5,448 nucleotides of DNA, from NCBI GenBank assembly GCA_946885765.1, contig CAMPHD010000245.1, forward strand, positions 1 to 5,448, given 5' to 3'. The notes beneath the pieces are model-generated. The model had not been told where the DNA came from, searched no databases, and saw only the letters and a program-made list of their open reading frames with translations. The position numbers and the translations under genes are program-made. Within the stretch, counting starts at the first letter, position 1. Each line of letters begins with the position of its first letter. Source of the DNA: an uncultured Thalassospira sp. Lineage in GTDB: Bacteria; Pseudomonadota; Alphaproteobacteria; Rhodospirillales_A; Thalassospiraceae. Below are positions 1 to 5,448 of the stretch, piece by piece.

Positions 1-1
1 A

Positions 2-259
2 TACTGGATTCAGTTGATATCCGACATCATGGGCTGCCCGCTTGCCCGGTACGAGGGGGCGGCCAAGGGCCCGGCCTTTGGCGCGGCCCGTCTTGGACGG
101 CTGGCACTCGATAACGAAACGGTCGAGGATGTCTGCCAGAAACCGGCCATTCAGGAAGTGATCGAACCCGATATGAACAGACACGCGGCCTATCAACCGC
201 GATTTGCCAAATTCAAACGCATCTATTCCGCGCTCCGCGAAGAATTCCAACCCGCCTGA
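2..259 (+). CDS. xylB: Xylulokinase, C-terminal fragment (5' end outside window)
   Basis: This is the last 85 codons of a FGGY-family carbohydrate kinase, read in frame from base 2 to the TGA at 257-259. Xylulokinase phosphorylates D-xylulose with ATP to give xylulose 5-phosphate, which enters the pentose phosphate pathway in the cytoplasm. The fragment starts YWIQLISDIMGCPL, continues with a GPAFGAARLGRLA segment, and ends near AAYQPRFAKFKRIYSALREE. From memory, E. coli XylB has the same layout at its C-terminus (a YWRQMLADI-like stretch, GPALGAARLA, then AAYQPR...FRRLYQ), and the AAYQPR motif separates it from glycerol kinase. The TTG at 14 and ATG at 29 are internal codons, not starts, because the homology runs through the window edge. 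The sugar-kinase gene downstream suggests a pentose or polyol utilisation locus. Another FGGY kinase is possible, but xylulokinase fits best. Confidence 0.85.
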   Translation, partial: YWIQLISDIMGCPLARYEGAAKGPAFGAARLGRLALDNETVEDVCQKPAIQEVIEPDMNRHAAYQPRFAKFKRIYSALREEFQPA

Positions 260-273
260 TCCACGCCACCAGA

Positions 274-391
274 CTGATACCTTTTGCCCCACCTGATCGG
301 CTTTTTTTGCGGTGTGATGCATTTCACCTGAAATGTTGCACCGGGTTCTTTAATCACTTCAAAAGATGCCAATATCAGCAAAAGGTATTAG
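274..391. repeat. 14-bp inverted repeat pair spanning the xylB-rbsK spacer
   Basis: CTGATACCTTTTGC at 274-287 is matched on the opposite strand by GCAAAAGGTATTAG at 378-391. The arms agree at 13 of 14 positions, and the one difference would be a G-U pair in RNA, so a transcript could form an uninterrupted 14-bp helix closing a 90-nt loop. The pair could be two copies of an operator, the terminal repeats of a small (118-bp) MITE-like insertion, or a long-range mRNA fold. I see no obvious target-site duplication outside the arms. The right arm ends 22 nt before the first conserved rbsK codon. Confidence 0.55.
320..335. promoter_or_regulatory. Candidate operator palindrome upstream of rbsK-like gene
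   Basis: CATTTCA-CC-TGAAATG is a perfect 7-bp inverted repeat with a 2-bp centre. It sits in the spacer between xylB and the ribokinase-like gene, inside the larger inverted repeat. Its size and symmetry suit a dimeric repressor site, as expected near sugar-catabolic genes. I recognise no specific regulator family from it, and no convincing -35/-10 pair lies next to it. A T7 run at 302-308 lies just upstream, but no good hairpin precedes it, so I do not call a terminator. Confidence 0.3.
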
Positions 392-413
392 AAACTTGCC
401 AATCGGATAGCCC

Positions 414-1337
414 ATTGCCATTGTCGGAAGTTCCAATATCGATTTTGCCGCCCGCGTTGCCGAATTGCCCAAACCCGGCCAAACCGTATCGGCCAAGGAT
501 TACATCACAGGCCCCGGCGGCAAAGGCTGCAATCAGGCGGTTGCCGTGGCCCGTCTGGGGCAGAAACCTGTTTTCATTTCGAAAATCGGTAATGATGTTC
601 TCGGGCGCAGCCTGATTGAAACGCTCAAAATCGAAGGATTTGACACCAACCAGCTCATCCAGACGACGGATGCGCAGACCGGCACCGCCCTGATATCAAT
701 CGACGATGCCGGGGAAAACATCATCACCGTGGCCGGTGGTGCCAACATGACGATGAGCCGCGCCGACATCCGCGAAAAACAGGTTTTCCTTGAACATTGC
801 GACTATCTGCTGGTGCAGCTTGAATGCCCGGTTGTCGCCGTCGCCTGCGCCATGAAATATGCCCGCGACGCCGGGGCCACCATCATTCTTGATCCGGCAC
901 CGGTACCAGACCGGGTTGTTCTGCGCGATCTGATGATGCTGACCGATATTGTCACCCCCAATAGCAGCGAATGTTTCGCCATGACAGGCATTCTTCCCGA
1001 AAGCCTTGAAACCGCAAATCAGGCCGCCGCAAAACTGCGCGAAATGGGTGCGCGGATTGCGATCATCAAAATGGGATCAAAGGGCGCGTTTTATTCGGAT
1101 GGCGATCAGTCCGGGATTGTCCCGCCATTTGATGTCTCGGCGATTGATACGGTTGCGGCGGGCGATTGCTTTAACGGCGGCCTAGCCGTGGCCCTGCATG
1201 AAGGACGATCCTTGCGCGATGCCGTCCGGTTTGCCTGTGCGACCGGGGCATTGGCGACCACACGCTATGGTGCCGCCGATGCCGCCCCGACCCTTGATCA
1301 GGTTTTATCGCTTCTGGAACAAGATACCGGCACCTGA
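414..1337 (+). CDS. rbsK: Ribokinase-family (PfkB) sugar kinase with unresolved start
   Basis: This is a cytoplasmic PfkB-family kinase, most like ribokinase (ATP + D-ribose to ribose 5-phosphate). Numbering from the ATT at 414, the N-terminal sugar-binding strand GSSNIDF is at residues 5-11 and GGKGCNQ at 35-41. NPAPA is replaced by DPAPV at about 160-164, and TPNSSE is at about 181-186. The PfkB signature DTVAAGDCFNGG is at 245-256, with catalytic base Asp251. At about 307 residues the length matches E. coli RbsK (309). The start is abnormal. The frame is closed by TAG at 408-410, right before the conserved PIAIVGSSN, and the only standard start codon nearby (TTG at 465) would remove GSSNIDF. 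Possible explanations are a rare ATT start (414 or 420), a sequencing error, or a nonsense mutation in a gene starting at TTG 396 or ATG 366. The coordinates mark the extent of conserved coding. Deoxyribokinase or another PfkB specificity is possible. The gene runs convergently into tlpA. Confidence 0.8.
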   Translation: MAIVGSSNIDFAARVAELPKPGQTVSAKDYITGPGGKGCNQAVAVARLGQKPVFISKIGNDVLGRSLIETLKIEGFDTNQLIQTTDAQTGTALISIDDAGENIITVAGGANMTMSRADIREKQVFLEHCDYLLVQLECPVVAVACAMKYARDAGATIILDPAPVPDRVVLRDLMMLTDIVTPNSSECFAMTGILPESLETANQAAAKLREMGARIAIIKMGSKGAFYSDGDQSGIVPPFDVSAIDTVAAGDCFNGGLAVALHEGRSLRDAVRFACATGALATTRYGAADAAPTLDQVLSLLEQDTGT

Positions 1338-1347
1338 TCGCGTCAGG
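1333..1347. repeat. Small palindrome containing both convergent stop codons
   Basis: CCTGATCGCGTCAGG has 5-bp arms (1333-1337 and 1343-1347) around a 5-nt loop. The left arm contains the TGA of the rbsK-like gene and the right arm contains the stop (TCA on this strand) of tlpA. An overlapping GCGTC-AG-GACGC hairpin lies at 1340-1351. No T-tract follows on either strand, so this is at best a weak barrier between convergent transcripts. Confidence 0.35.
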
Positions 1348-1903
1348 ACGCAGCATCAATCAGGCTGTTGAAATAATCGATGACCCCGTCGGCATCCCAT
1401 TTGGCCGTGCCTTCCAGCTTGCCGATGATCTGCCCGTCGACATCAATCACGAAACTGGTCGGAAGGCCACGCGCGCCAAAGGCCCGTGCGGTCGCCCCGC
1501 GCGGATCAAGCACGACATCAAGATGGTCGATTCCGTTTTCATCAAAGAATTCCTGCACGATTTCCGCCCCGCCGCGATCCTGACTAAGGGCCAGAACACG
1601 GAACGGCTTGCCATCCATTTCGGACGCCAGTCGATCAAGATCGGGCATTTCTTCGATGCAGGGTGCGCACCATGTCGCCCAAAGATTAACCAGAATAACC
1701 TGACCTTTCAGGTCTTTAAGGTCACTTTCGCTGCCATCTTTTTCGATGAAAACCGCCTTTTCCGGCAGGCTTGTGCTATCAGGTGCGGTGTCCATTTTCG
1801 AAAGTTCTTGCGGCAATTGCGTATCTGCAAAGGCAGGGCTTGCATAAATGGCCGATATGGCGACAATCACGCCCAGTTTTACGTAACGAAGCAGTGCCTT
1901 CAC
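1343..1903 (-). CDS. tlpA: TlpA-family periplasmic thiol-disulfide thioredoxin
   Basis: This 186-residue protein has an N-terminal export signal and a single thioredoxin fold of the TlpA/ResA type. It should act in the periplasm, reducing disulfides, for example in cytochrome c or copper-centre assembly. Its actual client cannot be read from sequence. [10 protein letters not shown] is followed by a hydrophobic stretch to about residue 20 and a likely signal-peptidase site at ASPAFA|D (after residue 26). If uncleaved, this would be a membrane anchor. The redox motif WATWCAPC is at 75-82 (Cys79, Cys82) and the cis-proline loop GLPTSF is around Pro148. I chose the GTG at 1903 because AAGGTGAG lies at good ribosome-binding distance upstream. 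The longer GTG start at 1912 overlaps that site. The gene is divergent from argH, with 32 bp between start codons, and convergent with rbsK. Confidence 0.88.
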   Translation of the reverse strand: MKALLRYVKLGVIVAISAIYASPAFADTQLPQELSKMDTAPDSTSLPEKAVFIEKDGSESDLKDLKGQVILVNLWATWCAPCIEEMPDLDRLASEMDGKPFRVLALSQDRGGAEIVQEFFDENGIDHLDVVLDPRGATARAFGARGLPTSFVIDVDGQIIGKLEGTAKWDADGVIDYFNSLIDAAS

Positions 1904-1906
1904 AAT
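1878..1906 (+). promoter_or_regulatory. Candidate sigma-70-type promoter for argH-lptM-lysA
   Basis: TTTACG at 1878-1883 and CACAAT at 1901-1906 are separated by 17 bp. Each matches the sigma-70 consensus at 4 of 6 positions. Transcription would begin near 1912-1914 and give a leader of about 24 nt before argH. The site lies inside the 5' coding end of tlpA on the opposite strand. The match is weak, and it is proposed mainly because the 32-bp gap between the divergent starts leaves no room for a promoter outside coding sequence. Confidence 0.25.
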
Positions 1907-1935
1907 ACTCACCTTTCCAACGCTTGCGGATCACA

Positions 1936-3351
1936 ATGACCGATCAAAACGCCACCGACCAGAAAAATGCCAACGCCCTGTGGGGAGGCCGCTTTGAAGC
2001 GGGCCCGTCCGCCATCATGGAAGAAATCAATGCTTCCATCGGCTTTGACAAACGCCTGTACGCCCAGGACATTCAGGGTTCCAAAGCCCATTGCGCCATG
2101 CTGGTCAAGCAGAAGATCATCCCCGCAGAAGATGGCGAGAAAATAGTCGCGGGTCTAGACCAGATCCTTCAAGAAATCGAGAGCGGCCAGTTTACCTTCT
2201 CTGCCGCCCTTGAAGACATCCACATGAATGTCGAAAGCCGCCTGCGTGATCTGATCGGTCCTGCCGCCGGTCGCCTGCATACCGCGCGCTCCCGCAATGA
2301 TCAGGTCGCGACCGATTTCAAACTCTGGGTGCGCGACGTGGCACTGGCCGATCTTGAAGCCGGGCTCAAGGGCCTTCAGGAAGCATTGGTCGAACAGGCC
2401 GGCACCCATGCCGAGACCATCATGCCGGGCTTTACCCACCTTCAGGCCGCCCAGCCGGTCACCTTTGGCCATCATCTTCTGGCCTATGTCGAAATGTTTG
2501 GCCGGGATCGTGGCCGCGTTGCCGATTGCCGCACGCGTGCCAATGAAAACCCGCTGGGTTCGGCGGCCCTTGCCGGAACGCCCTATCCGATTGACCGTCA
2601 CATGACGGCATCATCCCTTGGCTTTGACCGCCCGACCGCGAACTCGCTTGATGCGGTGTCGGATCGTGACTTTGCGCTGGAATATCTCAACGCTGCCTCG
2701 ATCACCGCCATGCACCTGTCGCGCCTGGCCGAGGAAATGGTGATCTGGTGTTCGGCACAGTTCCGCTTTGTCGGCATGTCGGACAAGTTTTCCACCGGCT
2801 CCTCGATCATGCCGCAGAAACGCAATCCCGATGCCGCCGAATTGATCCGTTCCAAGATCGGTCGTATCGTTGGCTGCTACAACTCGCTGATGCTCTCGAT
2901 GAAGGGGCTGCCGCTGGCCTATTCCAAGGACATGCAGGAAGACAAGGAACCGGTATTCGAGGCCCACGACCATCTGGGGCTTTGTGTCGCCGCCATGACC
3001 GGCATGATTGCCGACATGAAGGTGCATAAGGACAATATGCGTGCGGCTGCCGGTGCCGGTTACACCACCGCAACCGATCTGGCCGACTGGCTGGTCGCCG
3101 AACTTGGCATGCCGTTCCGTGATGCCCATCACGTGGTGGGTGCGACCGTGAAACTGGCCGAAGGCAAGGGTTGCGATCTCGATCAGCTTTCGCTCGAAGA
3201 CCTTCAGGGGATCGAACCCAAAATCACCAAGGCCGTTTACGATGTCCTGACCGTCGAGGCATCGGTCAGTGCCCGTCAAAGCTTTGGCGGCACCGCCCCG
3301 GTCCGGGTGAAGGAACAGGTCGCGGCGGCAAAGGAAAGGTTCCTGAAATGA
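1936..3351 (+). CDS. argH: Argininosuccinate lyase
   Basis: ArgH cleaves argininosuccinate into arginine and fumarate, the last step of arginine synthesis, as a cytoplasmic homotetramer of the fumarase/aspartase superfamily. The 471-residue length is normal for the family. It opens with the typical ALWGGRF (residues 14-20). HTARSRNDQ is at 115-123, the THLQ loop with the conserved His168 at 167-170, and the superfamily signature [12 protein letters not shown] at 288-299, whose mobile loop carries the catalytic serine (Ser289 or Ser290). The C-terminal domain includes ATDLADWLV and ends [17 protein letters not shown], also typical. The ATG at 1936 is preceded by GGA at 1928-1930. The frame stays open upstream to 1771, but that stretch is antisense to tlpA and is not family-like. 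It is the first gene of a three-gene operon, and its TGA overlaps the ATG of the next gene (ATGA). No defect was seen. Confidence 0.97.
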   Translation: MTDQNATDQKNANALWGGRFEAGPSAIMEEINASIGFDKRLYAQDIQGSKAHCAMLVKQKIIPAEDGEKIVAGLDQILQEIESGQFTFSAALEDIHMNVESRLRDLIGPAAGRLHTARSRNDQVATDFKLWVRDVALADLEAGLKGLQEALVEQAGTHAETIMPGFTHLQAAQPVTFGHHLLAYVEMFGRDRGRVADCRTRANENPLGSAALAGTPYPIDRHMTASSLGFDRPTANSLDAVSDRDFALEYLNAASITAMHLSRLAEEMVIWCSAQFRFVGMSDKFSTGSSIMPQKRNPDAAELIRSKIGRIVGCYNSLMLSMKGLPLAYSKDMQEDKEPVFEAHDHLGLCVAAMTGMIADMKVHKDNMRAAAGAGYTTATDLADWLVAELGMPFRDAHHVVGATVKLAEGKGCDLDQLSLEDLQGIEPKITKAVYDVLTVEASVSARQSFGGTAPVRVKEQVAAAKERFLK

Positions 3352-3494
3352 GCAACCCGATCTTTAAACGCAGCACAGTGATCGTACTGGCGGTGATGCT
3401 CGGCCTGTCTGTTGCCGCCTGCGGCAAAAAAGGCCCGCTTGAACCACCGACCGACGAAGGCAACAAATATCCACGGACATATCCGGCACAATGA
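3348..3494 (+). CDS. lptM: LptM-type small lipoprotein (LPS translocon maturation)
   Basis: This is a 48-residue lipoprotein. A positively charged start (MSNPIFKR) is followed by a hydrophobic segment (about residues 10-24) and a lipobox SVAAC, with the lipidated cysteine at residue 25. The mature form begins [10 protein letters not shown] and is only 24 residues long, polar and proline-rich. It closely resembles the CGLKGPLY start of E. coli LptM (formerly YifL), which assists oxidative maturation of the outer-membrane LPS translocon LptDE. The function here is inferred from that resemblance. The start overlaps the argH stop and the stop overlaps the lysA start, each as ATGA, which indicates translational coupling. 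GGAAAGG about 8 nt upstream of the ATG can serve as ribosome-binding site. E. coli lptM lies next to dapF, so the link with diaminopimelate/lysine genes recurs. Confidence 0.85.
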   Translation: MSNPIFKRSTVIVLAVMLGLSVAACGKKGPLEPPTDEGNKYPRTYPAQ

Positions 3495-4756
3495 ACCATT
3501 TTGAATATATTGATGGCGTCCTTCACGCAGAAGGCGTTTCCATCCCCGAGCTTGCCGAAAAAGTCGGCACGCCGTTCTATTGCTATTCCACCGCCACCCT
3601 CGAACGTCATTACAGGGTGTATGCCAGTGCGTTTGACGGGCTTGATGCCACGGTTTGCTATGCGATCAAGGCGAACTCCAATCAGGCTGTCCTGAAAACA
3701 CTCGCCAGACTGGGGGCGGGTGCCGATGTGGTTTCGGTTGGTGAAATGCGCCGTGCCCTGCGTGCCGGTGTCGCCCCGGGCAAAGTCATCTTTTCCGGCG
3801 TTGGCAAGGCCGATGCCGAAATGCGCGAAGCCCTTGATGCCGATATCGCCCAGATCAATGTCGAAAGCATTCCGGAACTTGAAGAACTCAACCGGGTTGC
3901 CCTCGACATCGGCAAAAAGGCCCGGATCGCGATCCGCATCAACCCGCATGTCGATGCCAAGACCCACGAAAAAATCGCCACCGGCAAGGCCGAAAACAAA
4001 TTCGGCATCGACTGGACCCGCGCGATTGAGGTTTACCGCATCGCCGCCGCCATGGACGGGATCGAAGTCACCGGCATTGCCATGCATATCGGATCGCAAT
4101 TGACCGACCTTGCCCCCTTCCGCGAGGCATTCACCCGTCTGGCTGGTCTGGTCGAAAAACTTCGCGCCGAAGGCATCAATATCCGCAATCTTGATCTTGG
4201 TGGCGGGCTTGGCATCGCCTATCAGGGCGAAACCCCGCCCCTGCCCGATGCCTATGGCCAGATGGTGCGTGAAACCGTCGGTCACCTTGGCTGTCACATC
4301 ACGCTCGAACCGGGCCGCCTGATTGCTGGCAATGCCGGGGTGATGATTTCGCGTGTCATGTATATCAAGGACGGCGAAGCCAAACGCTTTGTCATTCTCG
4401 ATGCCGCGATGAACGATCTGATCCGGCCAACGCTTTACAGCGCCTATCACGAAATCATCCCGGTCGACGAACAGGGTGACGACGACAAACAGGCCACCGT
4501 CGATATCGTCGGACCGGTCTGCGAAACCGGCGACACCTTCGGCAAGGACCGCAAACTGCCCGATGACCTGAAACCGGGTGATCTGGTCGCCGTGATGTCG
4601 GCAGGTGCCTACGGTGCGGTGATGTCATCGACCTACAACACCCGTGCCCTGACACCCGAAGTTCTGGTCAAGGGCGACGACTTCGCCATCGTCCGCCCGC
4701 GCCAGTCGATTGACGAGTTGATCGGTCTGGACCGCATTCCCGACTGGCTCGACTGA
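3491..4756 (+). CDS. lysA: Diaminopimelate decarboxylase
   Basis: LysA decarboxylates meso-2,6-diaminopimelate to L-lysine, the final step of lysine synthesis, in the cytoplasm. It is a PLP enzyme of the fold-III (alanine racemase-like) group and works as a dimer. The protein is 421 residues, a usual length. The PLP-binding lysine is Lys60 in CYAIKANSN. HIGSQ is at 199-203, and the glycine-rich phosphate loop GGGLGI is at 237-242. EPGR at 273-276 binds cofactor or substrate. The dimer-interface motif CETGD is at 344-348, with the conserved Cys344, and AGAYG at 371-375 has the active-site tyrosine. The ATG at 3491 overlaps the lptM stop by 4 bp, and there is no strong ribosome-binding site of its own, so translation is probably coupled. 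It is the last gene of the operon, followed after about 40 bp by a strong terminator. No lesion was seen. Confidence 0.97.
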   Translation: MNHFEYIDGVLHAEGVSIPELAEKVGTPFYCYSTATLERHYRVYASAFDGLDATVCYAIKANSNQAVLKTLARLGAGADVVSVGEMRRALRAGVAPGKVIFSGVGKADAEMREALDADIAQINVESIPELEELNRVALDIGKKARIAIRINPHVDAKTHEKIATGKAENKFGIDWTRAIEVYRIAAAMDGIEVTGIAMHIGSQLTDLAPFREAFTRLAGLVEKLRAEGINIRNLDLGGGLGIAYQGETPPLPDAYGQMVRETVGHLGCHITLEPGRLIAGNAGVMISRVMYIKDGEAKRFVILDAAMNDLIRPTLYSAYHEIIPVDEQGDDDKQATVDIVGPVCETGDTFGKDRKLPDDLKPGDLVAVMSAGAYGAVMSSTYNTRALTPEVLVKGDDFAIVRPRQSIDELIGLDRIPDWLD

Positions 4757-4797
4757 TCCGAACCGGAAGAACCCGGCAGAAACCGGAAAAACTTTGC

Positions 4798-4830
4798 AAG
4801 GCGGTCTTTCAACACGAAAGGCCGCCTTTT
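4798..4830 (+). terminator. Intrinsic terminator after lysA
   Basis: The arms AAGGCGGTCTTTC (4798-4810) and GAAAGGCCGCCTT (4816-4828) form a 13-bp stem with one G-U pair around the loop AACAC. The 3' arm runs into a T4 tract (4827-4830). TGCA on each side (4795-4798 and 4830-4833) could lengthen the stem with a small bulge. It lies about 40 bp after the lysA stop and closes the operon. A-rich sequence on the 5' side means it may also work for transcripts arriving from the right. Confidence 0.9.
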
Positions 4831-4840
4831 GCATATCCGC

Positions 4841-4857
4841 ACCCTGCCCGGCAGGGT
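4841..4857. repeat. Perfect 8-bp-arm palindrome just after the terminator
   Basis: ACCCTGCCCGGCAGGGT consists of two perfect 8-bp arms around a single C. It begins 10 bp beyond the lysA terminator and has no T-tract, so it is not itself a standard terminator. With a 1-nt centre it is better suited to a protein-binding site or DNA cruciform than an RNA hairpin. CCTGCCC and GGGCAGG also occur separately at about 4866-4872 and 4921-4927. No function is recognised. Confidence 0.5.
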
Positions 4858-5448
4858 TCATCTGACCTGCCCCCATCTCCCTCGATCTCCCGGATGGTTC
4901 CGGGGGGCTCCGGGGGCCAAGGGCAGGACAGGAACGCCAGACTCCGAAAGCACGGCAACAGGGTGATTTTCCCCGAAGCAGACGAAATGCCCCACCCGGA
5001 CAAAACTCGGGCCTCCAGCAACCGTCGCCGACGGACAATCATCGGCCGCTTTGCCGCCTCGATCACCGTCCGGCCAAGGCGGCAACCTGCCACCTCGACG
5101 ACCAGACACACCTCGGGCGTTCGCCATTTTCACCGGCAGACGGTCTTCTGGCTCGCTGCCCACTTCGGGCACTTTCCGGCCACGGCGACAACCTGCCACG
5201 CCGACATCCAGACACACCTCGGGTCGCTGCCATTTTCACCAGCAGACGGATTTCGGGCGCACTGCCCCCAACCTGTCCACCACCGACGGGGCACAATCCG
5301 ATGCCGCCACTGCTGCCATTGCTGCCTCTTTCGGCAAATCCGGGGTCCGTTCCCCGACAAGACGCACCTCTCCCGTCATGACAAACAAGCGTATTAAAAG
5401 CGTGTTAGAACCGGCGCGGAATGCCGCCGTAATGGCTTCTCCATCCGC
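4857..5448. other. Gene-free, GC-rich repeat region after lysA
   Basis: About 590 bases contain no gene I can support. Several frames stay open on both strands, but only because the DNA is GC-rich. Their predicted proteins are full of Arg, Pro, His and Cys, match no family I know, and lack ribosome-binding sites. The region holds two copies of a 106-bp-period repeat, a B12-box-like minus-strand motif, and small hairpins such as CCGTC-GCC-GACGG at 5022-5034 and TGCCC-ACTTC-GGGCA at 5157-5171. From about 5378 the base composition becomes less GC-rich and an ATG-started frame runs to the window edge. It could be the start of the next gene, but only 23 codons are visible and no ribosome-binding site precedes it. 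Confidence 0.6.
5084..5267. repeat. Imperfect tandem repeat, 106-bp period, two copies
   Basis: The 78 bases at 5084-5161 match 5190-5267 at an exact offset of 106 with no gaps, at 63 of 78 positions by hand count. Identical blocks include AACCTGCCAC, CCAGACACACCTCGGG, GCCATTTTCACC and GCAGACGG, separated by diverged stretches. A weaker echo of the second block (GGACAAAACTCGGGC) occurs another 106 bp upstream, at 4998-5012. A possible truncated copy starts with AACCTG at 5269-5274. Because 106 is not a multiple of three, the conserved blocks fall in different reading frames in the two copies, which argues against a protein repeat. Confidence 0.7.

Noticed and set aside
281..308. Possible terminator after xylB (T7 run at 302-308)
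   Set aside because: Only a 3-bp GCC/GGC stem precedes the T run, which is too weak for an intrinsic terminator.
307..615. 102-codon plus-strand frame at the start of the ribokinase-like gene
   Set aside because: It is out of frame with the conserved kinase. I considered it as the upstream half of a frameshifted rbsK (one extra C at 411-413 would join them), but it offers no sensible start codon near the junction.
3266..4450. 394-codon open frame on the minus strand
   Set aside because: It lies entirely antisense to lysA, lptM and the end of argH, whose family motifs are unmistakable. It matches no known protein and is a codon-bias shadow. The same applies to the 222-codon minus frame at 2611-3279.
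5084..5267. CRISPR array
   Set aside because: The repeat units are about 78 bp or more and imperfect, with only two copies and no regular short repeat-spacer pattern.
4858..5296. Overlapping minus-strand frames with recurrent MCL(V/D)V-VAGCR-like peptides
   Set aside because: The recurrence comes from the underlying DNA repeat. The frames overlap each other, lack starts with ribosome-binding sites and have no family match.
4894..5397. 167-codon plus-strand open frame in the repeat region
   Set aside because: It has no ribosome-binding site or recognisable domain, and its composition is rich in Arg, His, Pro and Cys. The 106-bp repeat is translated in different frames in its two copies, so the conservation is not at protein level.
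5378..5448. Possible start of a next gene (MTNKRIKSVLEPARNAAVMA...)
   Set aside because: Only 23 codons are visible, no ribosome-binding site precedes the ATG, and the peptide resembles no family I can name. It remains possible but is not supportable from this window.

Overview
The window looks like chromosomal DNA of an alphaproteobacterium, probably a Rhodospirillales member close to Thalassospira. This is inferred from the moderately high GC, the protein style, and the argH - small lipoprotein - lysA order with a divergent TlpA-type thioredoxin, an arrangement familiar from that class. No species assignment can be proven without a database search.

Layout. (1) Bases 2-259 hold the C-terminal end of a xylulokinase gene (xylB), cut by the window edge. 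(2) Bases 260-413 are a non-coding spacer with a wide-spaced 14-bp inverted repeat (274-287 / 378-391) enclosing a tight palindrome (320-335). (3) A ribokinase-family sugar kinase (rbsK-like) follows and ends at 1337. Its conserved N-terminus is preceded directly by an in-frame TAG, and no ATG, GTG or TTG start exists where one is needed. (4) On the minus strand, a secreted or membrane-anchored TlpA-family thioredoxin (1343-1903) converges on rbsK with only 5 bp between the stop codons. (5) Divergent from tlpA is a tightly packed plus-strand operon: argH (1936-3351), the small LptM-type lipoprotein (3348-3494) and lysA (3491-4756). Both junctions are 4-bp ATGA overlaps, and a strong intrinsic terminator closes the operon at about 4798-4830. 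(6) The last ~600 bases carry no convincing gene. They contain an 8-bp-arm palindrome next to the terminator, two copies of an imperfect repeat with a 106-bp period, and a minus-strand motif resembling the B12 box of cobalamin riboswitches.

Function. xylB and rbsK-like are sugar kinases, presumably from a pentose or polyol utilisation locus extending to the left. argH makes arginine from argininosuccinate, and lysA makes lysine from meso-diaminopimelate. The lipoprotein between them belongs to the family that assists maturation of the LPS-exporting LptDE complex, so the operon links amino-acid and envelope biogenesis. The TlpA protein probably handles thiol-disulfide chemistry in the periplasm.

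Most of the window is ordinary housekeeping sequence. The places worth a second look are the broken or non-canonical rbsK start with its neighbouring inverted repeats, and the repeat-rich gene-free region after lysA. I see no convincing new multi-gene system.
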